A DNA stretch of 64,000 nt. Source: Stutzerimonas stutzeri. GTDB taxonomy: Bacteria > Pseudomonadota > Gammaproteobacteria > Pseudomonadales > Pseudomonadaceae. The DNA is taken from contig NZ_JAGQFP010000002.1 in assembly GCF_019090095.1 (NCBI RefSeq), positions 1 to 64,000 on the forward strand, in the 5' to 3' direction. The translations under genes were made by a program, and so were the position numbers. Shown here in pieces: positions 53,671 to 62,608 of this stretch. The notes beneath the pieces were generated by a model. That model was given only the letters and a program-made list of their open reading frames with translations, was not told the origin of the DNA and made no database searches. Numbering within the stretch: the stretch's first letter is position 1; the number at the start of each line of letters is the position of its first letter.

Positions 53671-54974
53671 GAGAACAATCCGTTAGCTTGCGATGAGGTG
53701 GGCATCGAGAACATGCCACTGGTCTGCTCCATGCTCTGCATGGTCTGCATCATGGTGGTGAACTGCCGCAGGTAGCGGCTGTAATGGGTGTCGTACTGCT
53801 GCTGGAGCGCCTCGAACTGCTCGTCGATGCGACGCAGGCTCATGTCCAGGGTGTCCATGCGGTTCTTCAGCAGGCCATTGGTGCTGCTGGTGTAACTGGC
53901 GACGGTCTTGTCCATGCTGTCGAGCAGCTTGTCGGTGCCGGTGAACAGCTCCTCGAAGCCCGCGGGATCGCTGGCGACCGCGGCCTCGAAACGCTTGGCA
54001 TCGATCGTCAGCTTGCCGTTACGGTCGGCGCTGATGCCGAACTCGATCAGGCTCTTGCCGCCGAAGTCGGCACGCAACAGACCGTTCAGGCGGCTCTCGA
54101 TGGCGCGCACGCTGGAGTCGCCGGCCAGCGCGCCGCGCTTGGCACTGTCGCCACCGCTGGCGGTCAACGAATCGAAGCTGGTCATCAGGGCGTTGAACGC
54201 GTCGATGAAGGTCTGCGCCTTGGCCTGGGTGCCGGCCTTGTCCTGGCCGACCGTGACGGTCAGCGGCGTGTCGCCTGCCGCGTGGGTCTTGCTCACGGTC
54301 AGGCTGACGCCATCGATGACGTCGGTGAAGGTGTTGCTGGCGCTGGTCAACTCGATGCCGCCTGCGCCGTAGCTACCGCCCAGACGAACCATCGCATCCT
54401 GGGCGCTGGACAGTTGCGTCGTGGTGGCCGCCGCATTGCCGGTCATGCCGAGCGTGAAGGCATTGGCGGCGCCGGTTTGCTCGCTGCTGACCACCAGGCT
54501 GACCGCGCCATTGCTGCGCACCAGGGTCGCTTGCACGCCGAGCCCGGCGTCATTGATCGCCGTGGCGGCATCGCCCAGCGTGGCGTACTGGCTCAGGTCG
54601 AAGGCCTGGGCATTCAGCGTCAGGGTGCCGCTCAGGCTGCCATCGACCAGGCCCTGTACCGCCACCTGCTGCTTGCTGGCCAGGCGCTCGACGAAGAAGT
54701 CATAGGTGCCGGCCTTGGCCGTGGTACCCACGCTCGCCGTGGCGTAACCCTCCTGGCTGAAGGTCGCGCTGTTGGTCAGCATGCTCGAGGTGCTGCTGTT
54801 GAGCTTGGTGATGGCCGACTTGAAGGTCGTCATCGACGTGCGCAGCGAACTCAGCGCATCACGCTGGGCCTTGTAGCGGGCTTCGTTGCGGTTAAGCCGA
54901 TCCAGCGAAGACTGAACCTCGTAGGTCGCCAACTGCGTCGACATCTGCTGTACGTAATCGGAATTTATAGCCAT
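53667..54974 (-). CDS. fliD: Flagellar filament cap protein FliD (LafB-type)
   Basis: This 435-residue cap protein (HAP2) has the N-terminal coiled region LATYEVQSSLDRLNRNEARYKAQRDALSSLRTSMTTFKSAITKL, the central FliD_N pattern YDFFVERLASKQQVA, and C-terminal DNLLDSMDKTVAS-like (TGTDKLLDSMDKTVASYTSSTNGLLKNRMDTLDMSLRRIDEQFEALQQQYDTHYSRYLRQFTTMMQTMQSM). The start is ATG 54974, six bases after AAGAGGGG. An ATG two codons earlier is too close to it. It is the first gene of fliDSTKL-lafS-motAB, with a sigma54-type promoter 30 bp upstream. Confidence 0.94.
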   Translation of the reverse strand: MAINSDYVQQMSTQLATYEVQSSLDRLNRNEARYKAQRDALSSLRTSMTTFKSAITKLNSSTSSMLTNSATFSQEGYATASVGTTAKAGTYDFFVERLASKQQVAVQGLVDGSLSGTLTLNAQAFDLSQYATLGDAATAINDAGLGVQATLVRSNGAVSLVVSSEQTGAANAFTLGMTGNAAATTTQLSSAQDAMVRLGGSYGAGGIELTSASNTFTDVIDGVSLTVSKTHAAGDTPLTVTVGQDKAGTQAKAQTFIDAFNALMTSFDSLTASGGDSAKRGALAGDSSVRAIESRLNGLLRADFGGKSLIEFGISADRNGKLTIDAKRFEAAVASDPAGFEELFTGTDKLLDSMDKTVASYTSSTNGLLKNRMDTLDMSLRRIDEQFEALQQQYDTHYSRYLRQFTTMMQTMQSMEQTSGMFSMPTSSQANGLFS

Positions 54975-55004
54975 CACCATCCCCTCTTGATGTTTGTAGA
55001 GCAG

Positions 55005-55024
55005 TTTGCATGCCAGGTGCCAAG
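55005..55024 (-). promoter_or_regulatory. Sigma54 (-24/-12) promoter of the fliD operon
   Basis: On the minus strand the site reads TTGGCACCTGGCATGCAAAC. GG (-24, 55020-55021) and GC (-12, 55008-55009) are 10 bp apart and TGGCAC matches the consensus exactly. It lies about 30-50 bp before the fliD ATG. Expected to be driven by LafK. Confidence 0.7.
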
Positions 55025-55384
55025 GGCCCGTACTACGGGGCTTGGAGCAAGCCGCATGCAGAAAAAAGGCTTCCGCAACGCGACACGACGAGGAAACGGG
55101 GAAGCGCCGTTTCCGCCTCGAGCGATGGCGGAACATCTGTCTGTAAAGGCGACATCAGCGGCGGGTGAGTTAAAGCGGGCAGCTCAAAGGATTAATGCTT
55201 GCCAGGCGCGTGCGGTCATTGCCAGGCACGCGAGGCCCGGGGCAATACGCGCCGGCGGCGCGCTACGCCAGACAACGGCGTGAGTCACCACTGCCGGGCG
55301 GTGTGCGAAGTCGAGGCGGGGAAAGACGGTGGCGACACCGCGGCAGCCTGGGCTCGCGGGACGCGTAGGGGGTAGCGCCTGGCC
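55025..55384. other. Region between flgN and fliD, no gene seen
   Basis: These 360 bp lie between the flgN stop and the fliD promoter. They hold no convincing frame. They should include the activator (LafK) binding site for the sigma54 promoter, probably within about 200 bp upstream of it, but no site can be named from sequence. Confidence 0.4.
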
Positions 55385-55825
55385 TCAGTAGGCCTGCGGC
55401 GAGTAGAGCCGAGCGTCCTGCCCGCCGGCGAGCAGCTGCTGCAGGATGTCGTGGTGCATGGCGAGCAGCTTGCCGTTGTGCTCGTTGAACTGCTGGCATT
55501 GCACGGCAAGGTCACCGAGCTGGCGCCAGTGCTGCTGCAAGGACTCGCCGCGCTCACCCGTGCAGCTGGCCAGCAAACGGCGCATGCCCACGCCTGAGGT
55601 TTCCAGGCGGAACGCCGCCAACACCTTGCTGCGACGCTGGGCGCGGGCGGCAATGGCTTCGACGCGAACGGTGATCTGCAGATTGATCCGGTCGATTTCC
55701 GCGACATCGCGCTCGAGCAGACGGCCGTACAGTTCCTGCATCAGCTCGCGCAGCGCAAGGTAATCCCCGCAGTCCTGCTGGAGATCGTCATCGACGACGG
55801 CCAGCAGCCTGTCGCGCTGGCTCAC
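55385..55825 (-). CDS. flgN: Flagellar export chaperone FlgN (lateral)
   Basis: This 146-residue helical protein is probably the FlgK/FlgL export chaperone. It starts at the GTG that overlaps the flgM stop (GTGA): SQRDRLLAVVDDDLQQDCGDYLALRELMQELYGRLLERDVAEIDRINLQ is the usual FlgN N-terminal helix. The C-terminus ends CQQFNEHNGKLLAMHHDILQQLLAGGQDARLYSPQ, with the NxxNGxLL and YxxxG-like elements of the family. A longer frame across flgM is not real. Coupling to flgM supports the call. Confidence 0.87.
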   Translation of the reverse strand: MSQRDRLLAVVDDDLQQDCGDYLALRELMQELYGRLLERDVAEIDRINLQITVRVEAIAARAQRRSKVLAAFRLETSGVGMRRLLASCTGERGESLQQHWRQLGDLAVQCQQFNEHNGKLLAMHHDILQQLLAGGQDARLYSPQAY

Positions 55826-56097
55826 GCATCGTTCCCGCGGTGGAAGCTGAGCATGCTGCTGGCCAGCTCGCCGACGTCGGTGGAGATCTCGCCGCGCTGC
55901 AGCGCTTGCTTGATGGCCGCCACGCGATCCAGATCGATCTCGGGCATGGCACGCAACGCATCGTGCATCTGCTCCAGCGGCAGGCTGGCGGCCGGGCGGG
56001 CAGCAGGCTGGGCGGTAGGACGCGCGCTGGCCGGCCGCGCCGTGGCGGTCTCGGTGGGCATTGCGATGGCGGGCTTGAATTGCCGGCTGATTTCCAT
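55822..56097 (-). CDS. flgM: Anti-sigma28 factor FlgM (lateral)
   Basis: This 91-residue protein has a disordered Ala/Pro/Arg-rich N-terminal half and the helical C-terminal sigma-binding half (about 40-90, LPLEQMHDALRAMPEIDLDRVAAIKQALQRGEISTDVGELASSMLSFHRG), which matches FlgM. It is expected to bind LafS until the hook is complete and then be exported. It is first in the flgM-flgN pair and lies next to a large repeat array. Confidence 0.88.
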   Translation of the reverse strand: MEISRQFKPAIAMPTETATARPASARPTAQPAARPAASLPLEQMHDALRAMPEIDLDRVAAIKQALQRGEISTDVGELASSMLSFHRGNDA

Positions 56098-56228
56098 GAT
56101 TTCGTTCCAACTCGGTGGTTACTGCCAAACAAGCGACCGCTCAGGCGCAAACCTTAAATATTTTTTTGCCGGAGCTGACAGGCGGGCCGTATTTGGCCGG
56201 TCCTGCGGTGGCACGCTCAAGTCCGCCC

Positions 56229-57021
56229 CCTCACCCCAACCCTCTCCCCGCAAGCGGGGCGAGGGGGCTGGCCGTGCGGGTTTGGGGCATGGGTGGGGCG
56301 CCTGTGGTGCTCTTTTTCCAACGTCGCCGCCTTCAAGCTCACCCCTCATCCCGGCCCTCTCCCCGCAAGCGGGGCGAGGGAGCTGACCGTGCGGGTTGGG
56401 GGCATCGGCGGGGCGTCCGTGGTGTCTTCTTCATCGTCGCCGCTTTCAAGCACGCCCCTCACCCCAACCCTCTCCCCGCAAGCGGGGCGAGGGAGCTGGC
56501 CGTGCGGGGTTGGGGTATTGGCGGGGCGTCTGTGGCGTCTTTTTCCAACATCGCAGCCTTCAAGCACGCCCCTCACCCCGGCCCTCTCCCCGCAAGCGGG
56601 GCGAGGGGGCCGGCCGTGCGGGGTTGGGGTATTGGCGGGGCGTCTGTGGTGTTTTTTTTCATCGTCGCCGGTTTCAAGCTCGCCACCTCACCCCAACCCT
56701 CTCCCCGCAAGCGGGGCGAGGGGGCTGGCCGCGCGGGTTTGGGGTATTGGCGGGGCGTCTGTGGTGCTCTTTTTCCAACGTCGCCGCTTTCAAGCACGCC
56801 CCTCACCCCGGCCCTCTCCCCGCAAGCGGGGTGAGGGCGCCGGCCGTGCGGGGTTGGGGTATTGGCGGGGCGTCTGTGGTGTCTTTTTTCAACGTCGCCG
56901 CTTTCAAGGCGATTTCGGCTGCTTTTGCCCGACCTTCGCCGGGCCTCGGCAGCCGGCTCTCACTCCGCCGTCACGCCGGACAGGCCCCCTCGCCCCTCTG
57001 GGGAGAGGGCTGGGGTGAGGG
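56229..57021. repeat. Six-copy 113-115 bp repeat array plus inverted end
   Basis: CCTCACCCC...CCCTCTCC heads recur at 56229, 56344, 56457, 56571, 56686 and 56801. Each is followed by the palindrome CCCCGCAAGCGGGGCGAGGG, then CCGTGCGG(G)TTGGGG, GGCGGGGCGTCTGTGGTG and TTTTTTCC...CGTCGCCGCTTTCAAG. The array ends with an inverted head CCCTCTGGGGAGAGGGCTGG near 56993-57014. It lies between flgM and fliJ. The three long open frames across it come from a repeat length that is partly divisible by three. Confidence 0.9.
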
Positions 57022-57053
57022 GGCGGAGCCAAGCGAACACCCGACACAACCCC

Positions 57054-57479
57054 TCACGCCGTCTGATTCCGCCACCAGCTCTGTGCGGCCAGGCCGTCCT
57101 GGATCTTCTGTTCCTGCGCCGTCAGCAGTTGCTGCCATTGCTGCATCTTCGCCTCGATCACGTGTTCGACCACCTTCTCGCTGCGCATGGCCTGCAGCAG
57201 CTCCTGCTGGATACGTACCAGCGCCTGTTCGGCGACGGCCAGCTCACGGCGCTGCAGCTCGACCATCTTGTACAGCGTGGCCTTGTAGCGCTGCTGGTTG
57301 TCGCGCTGCAGCGGCGTGCTCATCGGCACGCTGAAGCCGCACAGGCGGCTGAGGCCGGTAATGTTGTTGCGGTAGCGCTGGCAGAGGTTCTGCTGGTACT
57401 GAACCTGCCCGAGCATCTGCTTGACCCGGTTGCCGCGCAGGCTGGCCAGGCGCGAAAGCGTTTCGATCTGCTGTTTCAT
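57054..57479 (-). CDS. fliJ: Flagellar export protein FliJ (lateral)
   Basis: This 141-residue coiled-coil protein is last in the fliEFGHIJ set. It has LASLRGNRVKQMLGQVQYQQNLCQRYRNNI, VELQRRELAVAEQALVRIQQELLQAMRSEKVVEHVIEAKMQQWQ, typical of FliJ, which couples the FliI ATPase to the export gate. Its ATG overlaps the fliI stop by four bases. Identity is supported mainly by coiled coil and position. Confidence 0.87.
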   Translation of the reverse strand: MKQQIETLSRLASLRGNRVKQMLGQVQYQQNLCQRYRNNITGLSRLCGFSVPMSTPLQRDNQQRYKATLYKMVELQRRELAVAEQALVRIQQELLQAMRSEKVVEHVIEAKMQQWQQLLTAQEQKIQDGLAAQSWWRNQTA

Positions 57480-58807
57480 GGCTTCCTGATGATGCTCTGC
57501 AAAAGGTTGAGACTGGTTTCCAGCTCCGCCGCCTCACCCACCTCCTGGCGCAGAAAGCGCTCGATGGTCGGTGCCAGCTGCACGGCGCGGTCGGTCTTGA
57601 TGTCCGCGCCCGGGGTGTACCCGCCCAGCGGGATCAGTTCCTTGATCTTCTCGTAGGTGCTGTAGAACTCCTTGAGCTGGCGCGCCGCGCCCAGGTGCGG
57701 TGGCTGGCCGACCTGGCTCATGCAACGGCTGACCGACGCGCAGACGTCGATGGCCGGGTAATGCCCGGCATCGGCCAGGCGCCGCGACAGGACGATATGG
57801 CCGTCTAGAATCGCCCGGGCGCAATCGACGATCGGGTCCTGCTGGTCATCCCCCTCGGCCAGCACGGTGTACAGGGCGCTCAGGCTGCCGATGTCGTTGG
57901 CACCGTTGCCGGCGCTTTCCACCAACTCCGGCAACATGCCGAACACCGACGGCGGATAGCCCTTGGTGGCGGGCGGCTCGCCCAGGGCCAGGGCGATTTC
58001 GCGCTGGGCCATGGCGTAGCGGGTCAGCGAATCGACCAGCAACAGCACATCGTTGCCCTGGTCGCGGAAATAAGCGGCGATGCTGTGGCACAGCTCGGTG
58101 GCCTTGAGGCGCATCAGCGGTGATTCGTTGGCCGGCGCCACCACCACCACGGCCTTCTTCAGGCCCTCTTCGCCCAGCGAGTGCAGCAGGAACTCCTGCA
58201 CCTCGCGTCCGCGCTCGCCGATCAGCCCGACCACCACCACGTCGGCCTTGGTCTGCCGAGTGATCATCCCCAGCAGCACGCTCTTGCCGACGCCGGACCC
58301 GGCGAACAGGCCGACGCGCTGCCCCTTGCCCAGCGTCAGGGTGGCGTTGATCGCGCGTACGCCGACATCCAGCGGTTCGCTGACCGGCTTGCGCTTGAGC
58401 GGATTGACCGAAGGCAGCTCGGCCGGCAGCGGATCGCGCCCGCTGAGCTTGCCCATTTCGTCCAGCGGCTCGCCAAGGCCGTTGACCACACGGCCCAGCC
58501 AGGATTCGTCGATGTGCAGCTTGGCGTCATCCGGTGCCGGAAACACCCGCGAGCCGGCCGTCAGCCCCACCGGCTTCTTGAAGGGCATCAAATAGGTGAT
58601 GTCACGGTTGAAGCCCACCACCTGCGCTTCGAGCATGCTGCCGTCGCCCTGCTCGACAAAGCAGCGCTGGCCGGTCATGCGTTGGCAGCCGAGGCTTTCC
58701 AGCAGCATGCCGGAGACGCGCACCAGCCGGCCGCTGACCTTTGCCAGCTGCACCGTATCCAGCGAGCGCAACGCCTCGTCGAGCCGGAAGCTCTCGCGCA
58801 GGGACAT
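57476..58807 (-). CDS. fliI: Flagellar export ATPase FliI (lateral)
   Basis: This 443-residue ATPase of the F1-beta family has Walker A LFAGSGVGKSVLLGM (about 165), PLKRKPVSEPLDVGVRAINATLTLGKGQRVG, VVVVGLIGERGREVQEFL and Walker B VLLLVDSLTRYAMAQREIALALGEPP. It powers type III export of flagellar substrates with FliH and FliJ. It begins one base after the fliH stop. The length is normal. Confidence 0.95.
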   Translation of the reverse strand: MSLRESFRLDEALRSLDTVQLAKVSGRLVRVSGMLLESLGCQRMTGQRCFVEQGDGSMLEAQVVGFNRDITYLMPFKKPVGLTAGSRVFPAPDDAKLHIDESWLGRVVNGLGEPLDEMGKLSGRDPLPAELPSVNPLKRKPVSEPLDVGVRAINATLTLGKGQRVGLFAGSGVGKSVLLGMITRQTKADVVVVGLIGERGREVQEFLLHSLGEEGLKKAVVVVAPANESPLMRLKATELCHSIAAYFRDQGNDVLLLVDSLTRYAMAQREIALALGEPPATKGYPPSVFGMLPELVESAGNGANDIGSLSALYTVLAEGDDQQDPIVDCARAILDGHIVLSRRLADAGHYPAIDVCASVSRCMSQVGQPPHLGAARQLKEFYSTYEKIKELIPLGGYTPGADIKTDRAVQLAPTIERFLRQEVGEAAELETSLNLLQSIIRKP

Positions 58808-58808
58808 G

Positions 58809-59507
58809 TCAGGCCTCTGCCCGGATATGTTCGGCCAGGGTGTCCATGCACGAATCCAGGCGCTGCTGGCAGCCGATATCGGCTTCGGCCTGGGCCGTCA
58901 CCACCCGGCATTCGCCGAGCGCCAGCTTCTCGTCCGGGACCAGGCGCCAGGCCGCCGCGCGCTCGGGCGCCAGCTCCTTGATCCGCGTGCACTCTTCCGG
59001 ATTGAGCAGAATACGAACCTCCTCCTGATCGCCCGGCATGGCCGCCAGCGCCTCCTCGGCCAACGTCAGCAGCTGGGTCGGATGCAGGGTCAGCTCGCAG
59101 CGGATCACCTGCTTGGAGACCTTCTGCACCAGCTCGAGCAACTGCTCACGGCGGGCCTGTTCGAAGTCCCGGCGGAAGCGCTCGACCTGCTCGACCAGCT
59201 GGTCCAGCGGGCGTGCCGCCTGGTCGAAGGCCTGCCGGCCCAGGGCGCGACCCTCCTCGCGACCGATGGCCTTGCCCTCTTCCAGACCACGCTCGAAACC
59301 TTCGCGATGCCCGGCTTCACGGCCCTGCTCGAGGCCTTGCTCGTACCCCTTGTCGATACCTTCCTGAAAACCATCGGCCACGGCACGCTGCAGCGCTGCG
59401 GGGTCGCCAGCCATGCTGTCGGCCAACTCGGCGGCGCTGCGCACTCGTGGCGGGAAACGGTACGGGCGCCACGAACGGCCTTCGCCCTTGATGATCTTGA
59501 TGCTCAT
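58809..59507 (-). CDS. fliH: Flagellar export regulator FliH (lateral)
   Basis: This 232-residue FliI regulator has a Glu/Gly-rich repeat in the middle (about 60-95, EGIDKGYEQGLEQGREAGHREGFERGLEEGKAIGREEGRALGR), the GxxxG-type repeats typical of FliH. The C-terminal domain has KVSKQVIRCELTLHPTQLLTLAEEALAAMP and ends QAEADIGCQQRLDSCMDTLAEHI. It lies six bases after fliG. Confidence 0.92.
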   Translation of the reverse strand: MSIKIIKGEGRSWRPYRFPPRVRSAAELADSMAGDPAALQRAVADGFQEGIDKGYEQGLEQGREAGHREGFERGLEEGKAIGREEGRALGRQAFDQAARPLDQLVEQVERFRRDFEQARREQLLELVQKVSKQVIRCELTLHPTQLLTLAEEALAAMPGDQEEVRILLNPEECTRIKELAPERAAAWRLVPDEKLALGECRVVTAQAEADIGCQQRLDSCMDTLAEHIRAEA

Positions 59508-59513
59508 CGGCGC

Positions 59514-60581
59514 TTACTCGACGGTCTGTTCGCGGAACAGCTGGATCTGCAGGTCGCCATCGGCGGACATCTCGCGAACCACCGCCATGATGTCCTTGCG
59601 CACCTGCTCGACCCGCGACAGTGGCACCGGCCCCTGACGGCGGTTGATCGACTCCATCTGCTGCGCCTGACGCTTGGGCAGTGCCGCCTGGATGGCCTTG
59701 ACCAGCGCGGGCTCGGCGCCCTTCAGCGCGACGACCCATTCGTCCAGCGGGATCACTTCCAGCAGGGTCTGCAGCACATCCGGGTTTTGCCGCGAGAGGA
59801 TGAAGAAGTCATACATTTCATCCTCGATCTTCTCGACCAGGTCCTCGTTGTGCGCGCGCAGCAGCTCGAACATCTGGTCACGGTTGCCCTTGAAGCGGTT
59901 CATGATATCGGCTGCCTGCTTCACACCACGGACCTGCGAGCCCTGCGTGCTGAGCACCTGCAGGCTGCGATCGATCAGCTGTTCCAGCTCGGCGATCACG
60001 TCGCTGTTGACCTCGTTGAGGTTGGCGATGCGGTACAGCAGTTCGTCCTGGCGCTCGGCCGGCATGCACTCGAGCACATCGGTGGCCATGCCCGGCGGCA
60101 GGAAGGCGAGGAACACCGCCTGCATCTGCGCATGCTCCTTGGCGATCAGCGCGGCGAACTGCTTGGGATCGAGCCACTCCATCTTTGCCATCTTGGCGCG
60201 GATCTCCTCGCCATAGATGGAATCGAGCAGCGAACGGGTGATGTCGCCGCCCAGCGCCTTGCCGAGCATGCCGGCCAGGTAGGTCCGCGACGCGCCCTTG
60301 ATGCTGCTCTGCTCCTTGTAGTCGTCGAAGAAGCGGCTGATCACGTCGGACACCATCGGCTGCTTGACGTTGGACAGCCGTGCCATCGCCTGGCTGATGC
60401 TGATGATTTCTTCACGGGTGAAGTTGCGCAGGATGCCGGCGGAGATCTCATCGCCCATGCTCAGCATGAGGATGGCCGCCTGGTCCAGCGAGCTCACCGA
60501 GCGCAAGTGCACCGGGCGCGCCTTGATTTCCTTGCTCGAGCCGGTTCCCGACTCAGCTGGCTGGGTTGAGGTCTCTTTCAT
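59514..60581 (-). CDS. fliG: Flagellar motor switch protein FliG (lateral)
   Basis: This 355-residue C-ring protein couples the stator to the rotor. FliG signatures are SLDQAAILMLSMGDEISAGILRNFTREEIISISQAMARL (N-terminal), MAKMEWLDPKQFAALIAKEHAQMQAVFLAFLPPGMATDVLECMP (EHPQ-like motif, here EHAQ), and the C-terminal charge-bearing segment around DIMAVVREMSADGDLQI. The start lies inside the fliF 3' end (29-bp overlap). Confidence 0.94.
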   Translation of the reverse strand: MKETSTQPAESGTGSSKEIKARPVHLRSVSSLDQAAILMLSMGDEISAGILRNFTREEIISISQAMARLSNVKQPMVSDVISRFFDDYKEQSSIKGASRTYLAGMLGKALGGDITRSLLDSIYGEEIRAKMAKMEWLDPKQFAALIAKEHAQMQAVFLAFLPPGMATDVLECMPAERQDELLYRIANLNEVNSDVIAELEQLIDRSLQVLSTQGSQVRGVKQAADIMNRFKGNRDQMFELLRAHNEDLVEKIEDEMYDFFILSRQNPDVLQTLLEVIPLDEWVVALKGAEPALVKAIQAALPKRQAQQMESINRRQGPVPLSRVEQVRKDIMAVVREMSADGDLQIQLFREQTVE

Positions 60582-62229
60582 TGCGGCCTATCCAATGCTT
60601 GAGGACTTCCGAAACGCGTTCCGGGTCGTTCTTGGCGAGCATCTGAAGATGCTCGATCTGCAGTTCCAGCCCCGATCCCGGCGCCGGCAGGCGGATTTCC
60701 GAGAGCGGGTTGAGTTCGCCGAAGATGTTCGCCCCGTCGGCGGCAGCCGGACGCGGGCTGGCCAGCGCAGCGCGGGTCTCGGCCTCGATCGCCGCCTGTG
60801 CCGGCGCTGCGGCGAGCGTGCCTTCGAGCGCTTCCGGCACGGGCTCATCGGTGCGCCGGGTCAGGCTGCGTACCGCCGGGCGTACCACGATCAGCAACAG
60901 CAGCAGGGCGATCAGCCCGGCGACGCCAAGCTTGGCCAGCGCATGAACCTGGGTGTTCTCCCACCAGGGCAGCGCTTCGGCCACGCTTTCAACCGCGGCG
61001 AATGGCAGCACGCTGAGGGTGAGCAGGTCGCCGCGCTCCTGCTTGAAGCCCACTGCGCTGCGCACCATGGCTTCCAGTTCGGCGCGCGCCTCGTCGCTCC
61101 AACCCCCTTCCGGTGCGGCCGCCGCGTTGAGCACCACCGCCACGCTCTGCTGGCGCAAGGCGAAGCCGGCGTGCTTCACATGGATCACGCTCTGGTCGTA
61201 ATCGAGCTGGCGGGTGGCTTCCTCGCGCAGCGAGGTGGCGGCCTTGGTCTCGTTCTTCGGCGGGGCGGGTTCCTCGCCTTCCTTGGGCGGTGCCACCGGG
61301 CGGTTCGCCAGCGAGCCGGGAACGCCCAGTGCCAGCTGATCCAGCGCGCTTTCGTTACTCAGCACCTCGCGGCGCAGGCGCGGCGTCTCGCCGTAGGACT
61401 GCAGCGTTTCTTCCTTCTGGCTGAAGTCGATATCGGCGGCCACGCTGATGCGGTAGTTGCCGTTACCCAGCACCGGCGCCAGCACCTGCTCGATGTTGGC
61501 CACGGCTTTCTGCTGGTAGTCCTCGACCGCGCCCCAGTTCTGCGCCGGGCCGTTGCCGACGTTCAGCCCGCGCGACAGCAGGGCGCCATACTGATCGACG
61601 ACGCCGACGTCCTCGGGCTTGAGATTGGGCACGCTGCCGGCCACCAGGTTGACGATGGCGCCCACCTGGTCGGGTGTCATCTTGTAGCCAGGCTCGAGCT
61701 GCAGCATCACCGAGGCCTTGGTCGGCGCGCGCTTGCTCACGACGAACGAGCTGTTTTCCTCCTGCGCCAGGTGCACGCGGGCATGCTGGATGCCTTTGAG
61801 CGCCATCACCGTGCGCGCCAATTCGCCTTCCAGGCTGCGTTTGAGGCGCACGTCCTGGACGAACTGGCTGGTGCCCAGCGGCTCTTCCTTGTCGAACAGC
61901 TCATAGCCGGCCGGCAGCGAAACCTTCACGCCCTTGGCGGCGAGCAGCATGCGCGCCCGTGACAGCTGATCCTCGCGGACCAGCACCTGCCCGCTCTGCG
62001 GATGGATGCGGTACTGCACGGCTTCGCCGTCGAGCACCTGCATGACCTCGGCGGCGGGGAAATCTTCACCGGCCCCGTGCAGCGGGCGGAAGGAGCCATT
62101 GTCGCGCCACAGGTAGAAGGCCACGGCGACGGCCAGGCCGGCGGCGATCACCGCCATGCCGGCCAAGGTCACCCGCGGGTCGAGCTGGAGGCCACCGGCG
62201 GGCAGCTTGCTTTTGATTTTCTGCAGCAC
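60553..62229 (-). CDS. fliF: Flagellar MS-ring protein FliF (lateral)
   Basis: This 558-residue MS-ring subunit has two membrane segments, about 23-44 (VTLAGMAVIAAGLAVAVAFYLW) and 450-470 (LGVAGLIALLLLLIVVRPAV). Ring-building motifs lie between, with MLLAAKGVKVSLPAGYELFDKEEPLGTSQFVQDVRLKRSLEGELARTVMAL and ARVHLAQEENSSFV. The start is a GTG. The C-terminal tail contacts FliG. It lies about 20 bp after fliE. Confidence 0.94.
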   Translation of the reverse strand: MLQKIKSKLPAGGLQLDPRVTLAGMAVIAAGLAVAVAFYLWRDNGSFRPLHGAGEDFPAAEVMQVLDGEAVQYRIHPQSGQVLVREDQLSRARMLLAAKGVKVSLPAGYELFDKEEPLGTSQFVQDVRLKRSLEGELARTVMALKGIQHARVHLAQEENSSFVVSKRAPTKASVMLQLEPGYKMTPDQVGAIVNLVAGSVPNLKPEDVGVVDQYGALLSRGLNVGNGPAQNWGAVEDYQQKAVANIEQVLAPVLGNGNYRISVAADIDFSQKEETLQSYGETPRLRREVLSNESALDQLALGVPGSLANRPVAPPKEGEEPAPPKNETKAATSLREEATRQLDYDQSVIHVKHAGFALRQQSVAVVLNAAAAPEGGWSDEARAELEAMVRSAVGFKQERGDLLTLSVLPFAAVESVAEALPWWENTQVHALAKLGVAGLIALLLLLIVVRPAVRSLTRRTDEPVPEALEGTLAAAPAQAAIEAETRAALASPRPAAADGANIFGELNPLSEIRLPAPGSGLELQIEHLQMLAKNDPERVSEVLKHWIGRNERDLNPAS

Positions 62230-62249
62230 GTCTTAGCTCTCACGCCGGA

Positions 62250-62570
62250 TCAAAGCGGCATTCTCATGACGTCATCGAACGCCGTGGTCAGTTTGTTGCG
62301 CACCTGCAGCAACGCGGAAAACGACACGCTGGCCTTCTGGCTGTCGATCATCGCGCCCACCAGGTCGTCGCTCTTGCCGCTGTCCACCGCCGCCATGGCG
62401 GCGCCCGCCTGGTGCTGCTGGGCATCGACCGAGCGCATCGCCGCCATGAACAGGCCACCGGCATCCGGCGCCGCCTGCTCGGCCGGCTTGATGACGGTGC
62501 CACTGGCGACGCCCTGCAGCTGCTGCATGCGGCCCAGCAAATCCTGCTGCACCTGCGTGATTGAACTCAT
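62250..62570 (-). CDS. fliE: Flagellar hook-basal body protein FliE (lateral)
   Basis: This 106-residue protein joins the MS-ring to the rod. It has [103 protein letters not shown], the full FliE pattern. The ATG at 62570 follows GGGGAGAG. A longer frame into lafK is not real. lafK lies 38 bp upstream. Confidence 0.93.
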   Translation of the reverse strand: MSSITQVQQDLLGRMQQLQGVASGTVIKPAEQAAPDAGGLFMAAMRSVDAQQHQAGAAMAAVDSGKSDDLVGAMIDSQKASVSFSALLQVRNKLTTAFDDVMRMPL

Positions 62571-62608
62571 CGCTGGCTCTCCCCTGTTCGGTAATAAAAG
62601 TGTCTGAA

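Noticed and set aside
56229..57021. CRISPR array
   Set aside because: The whole 114-bp unit repeats including the would-be spacers.
56115..57334. Frames of 239-312 codons across the 56.2-57.0 kb region
   Set aside because: They are repeat-derived (the 113-115 bp period cycles through frames) and one runs into fliJ on the wrong strand.
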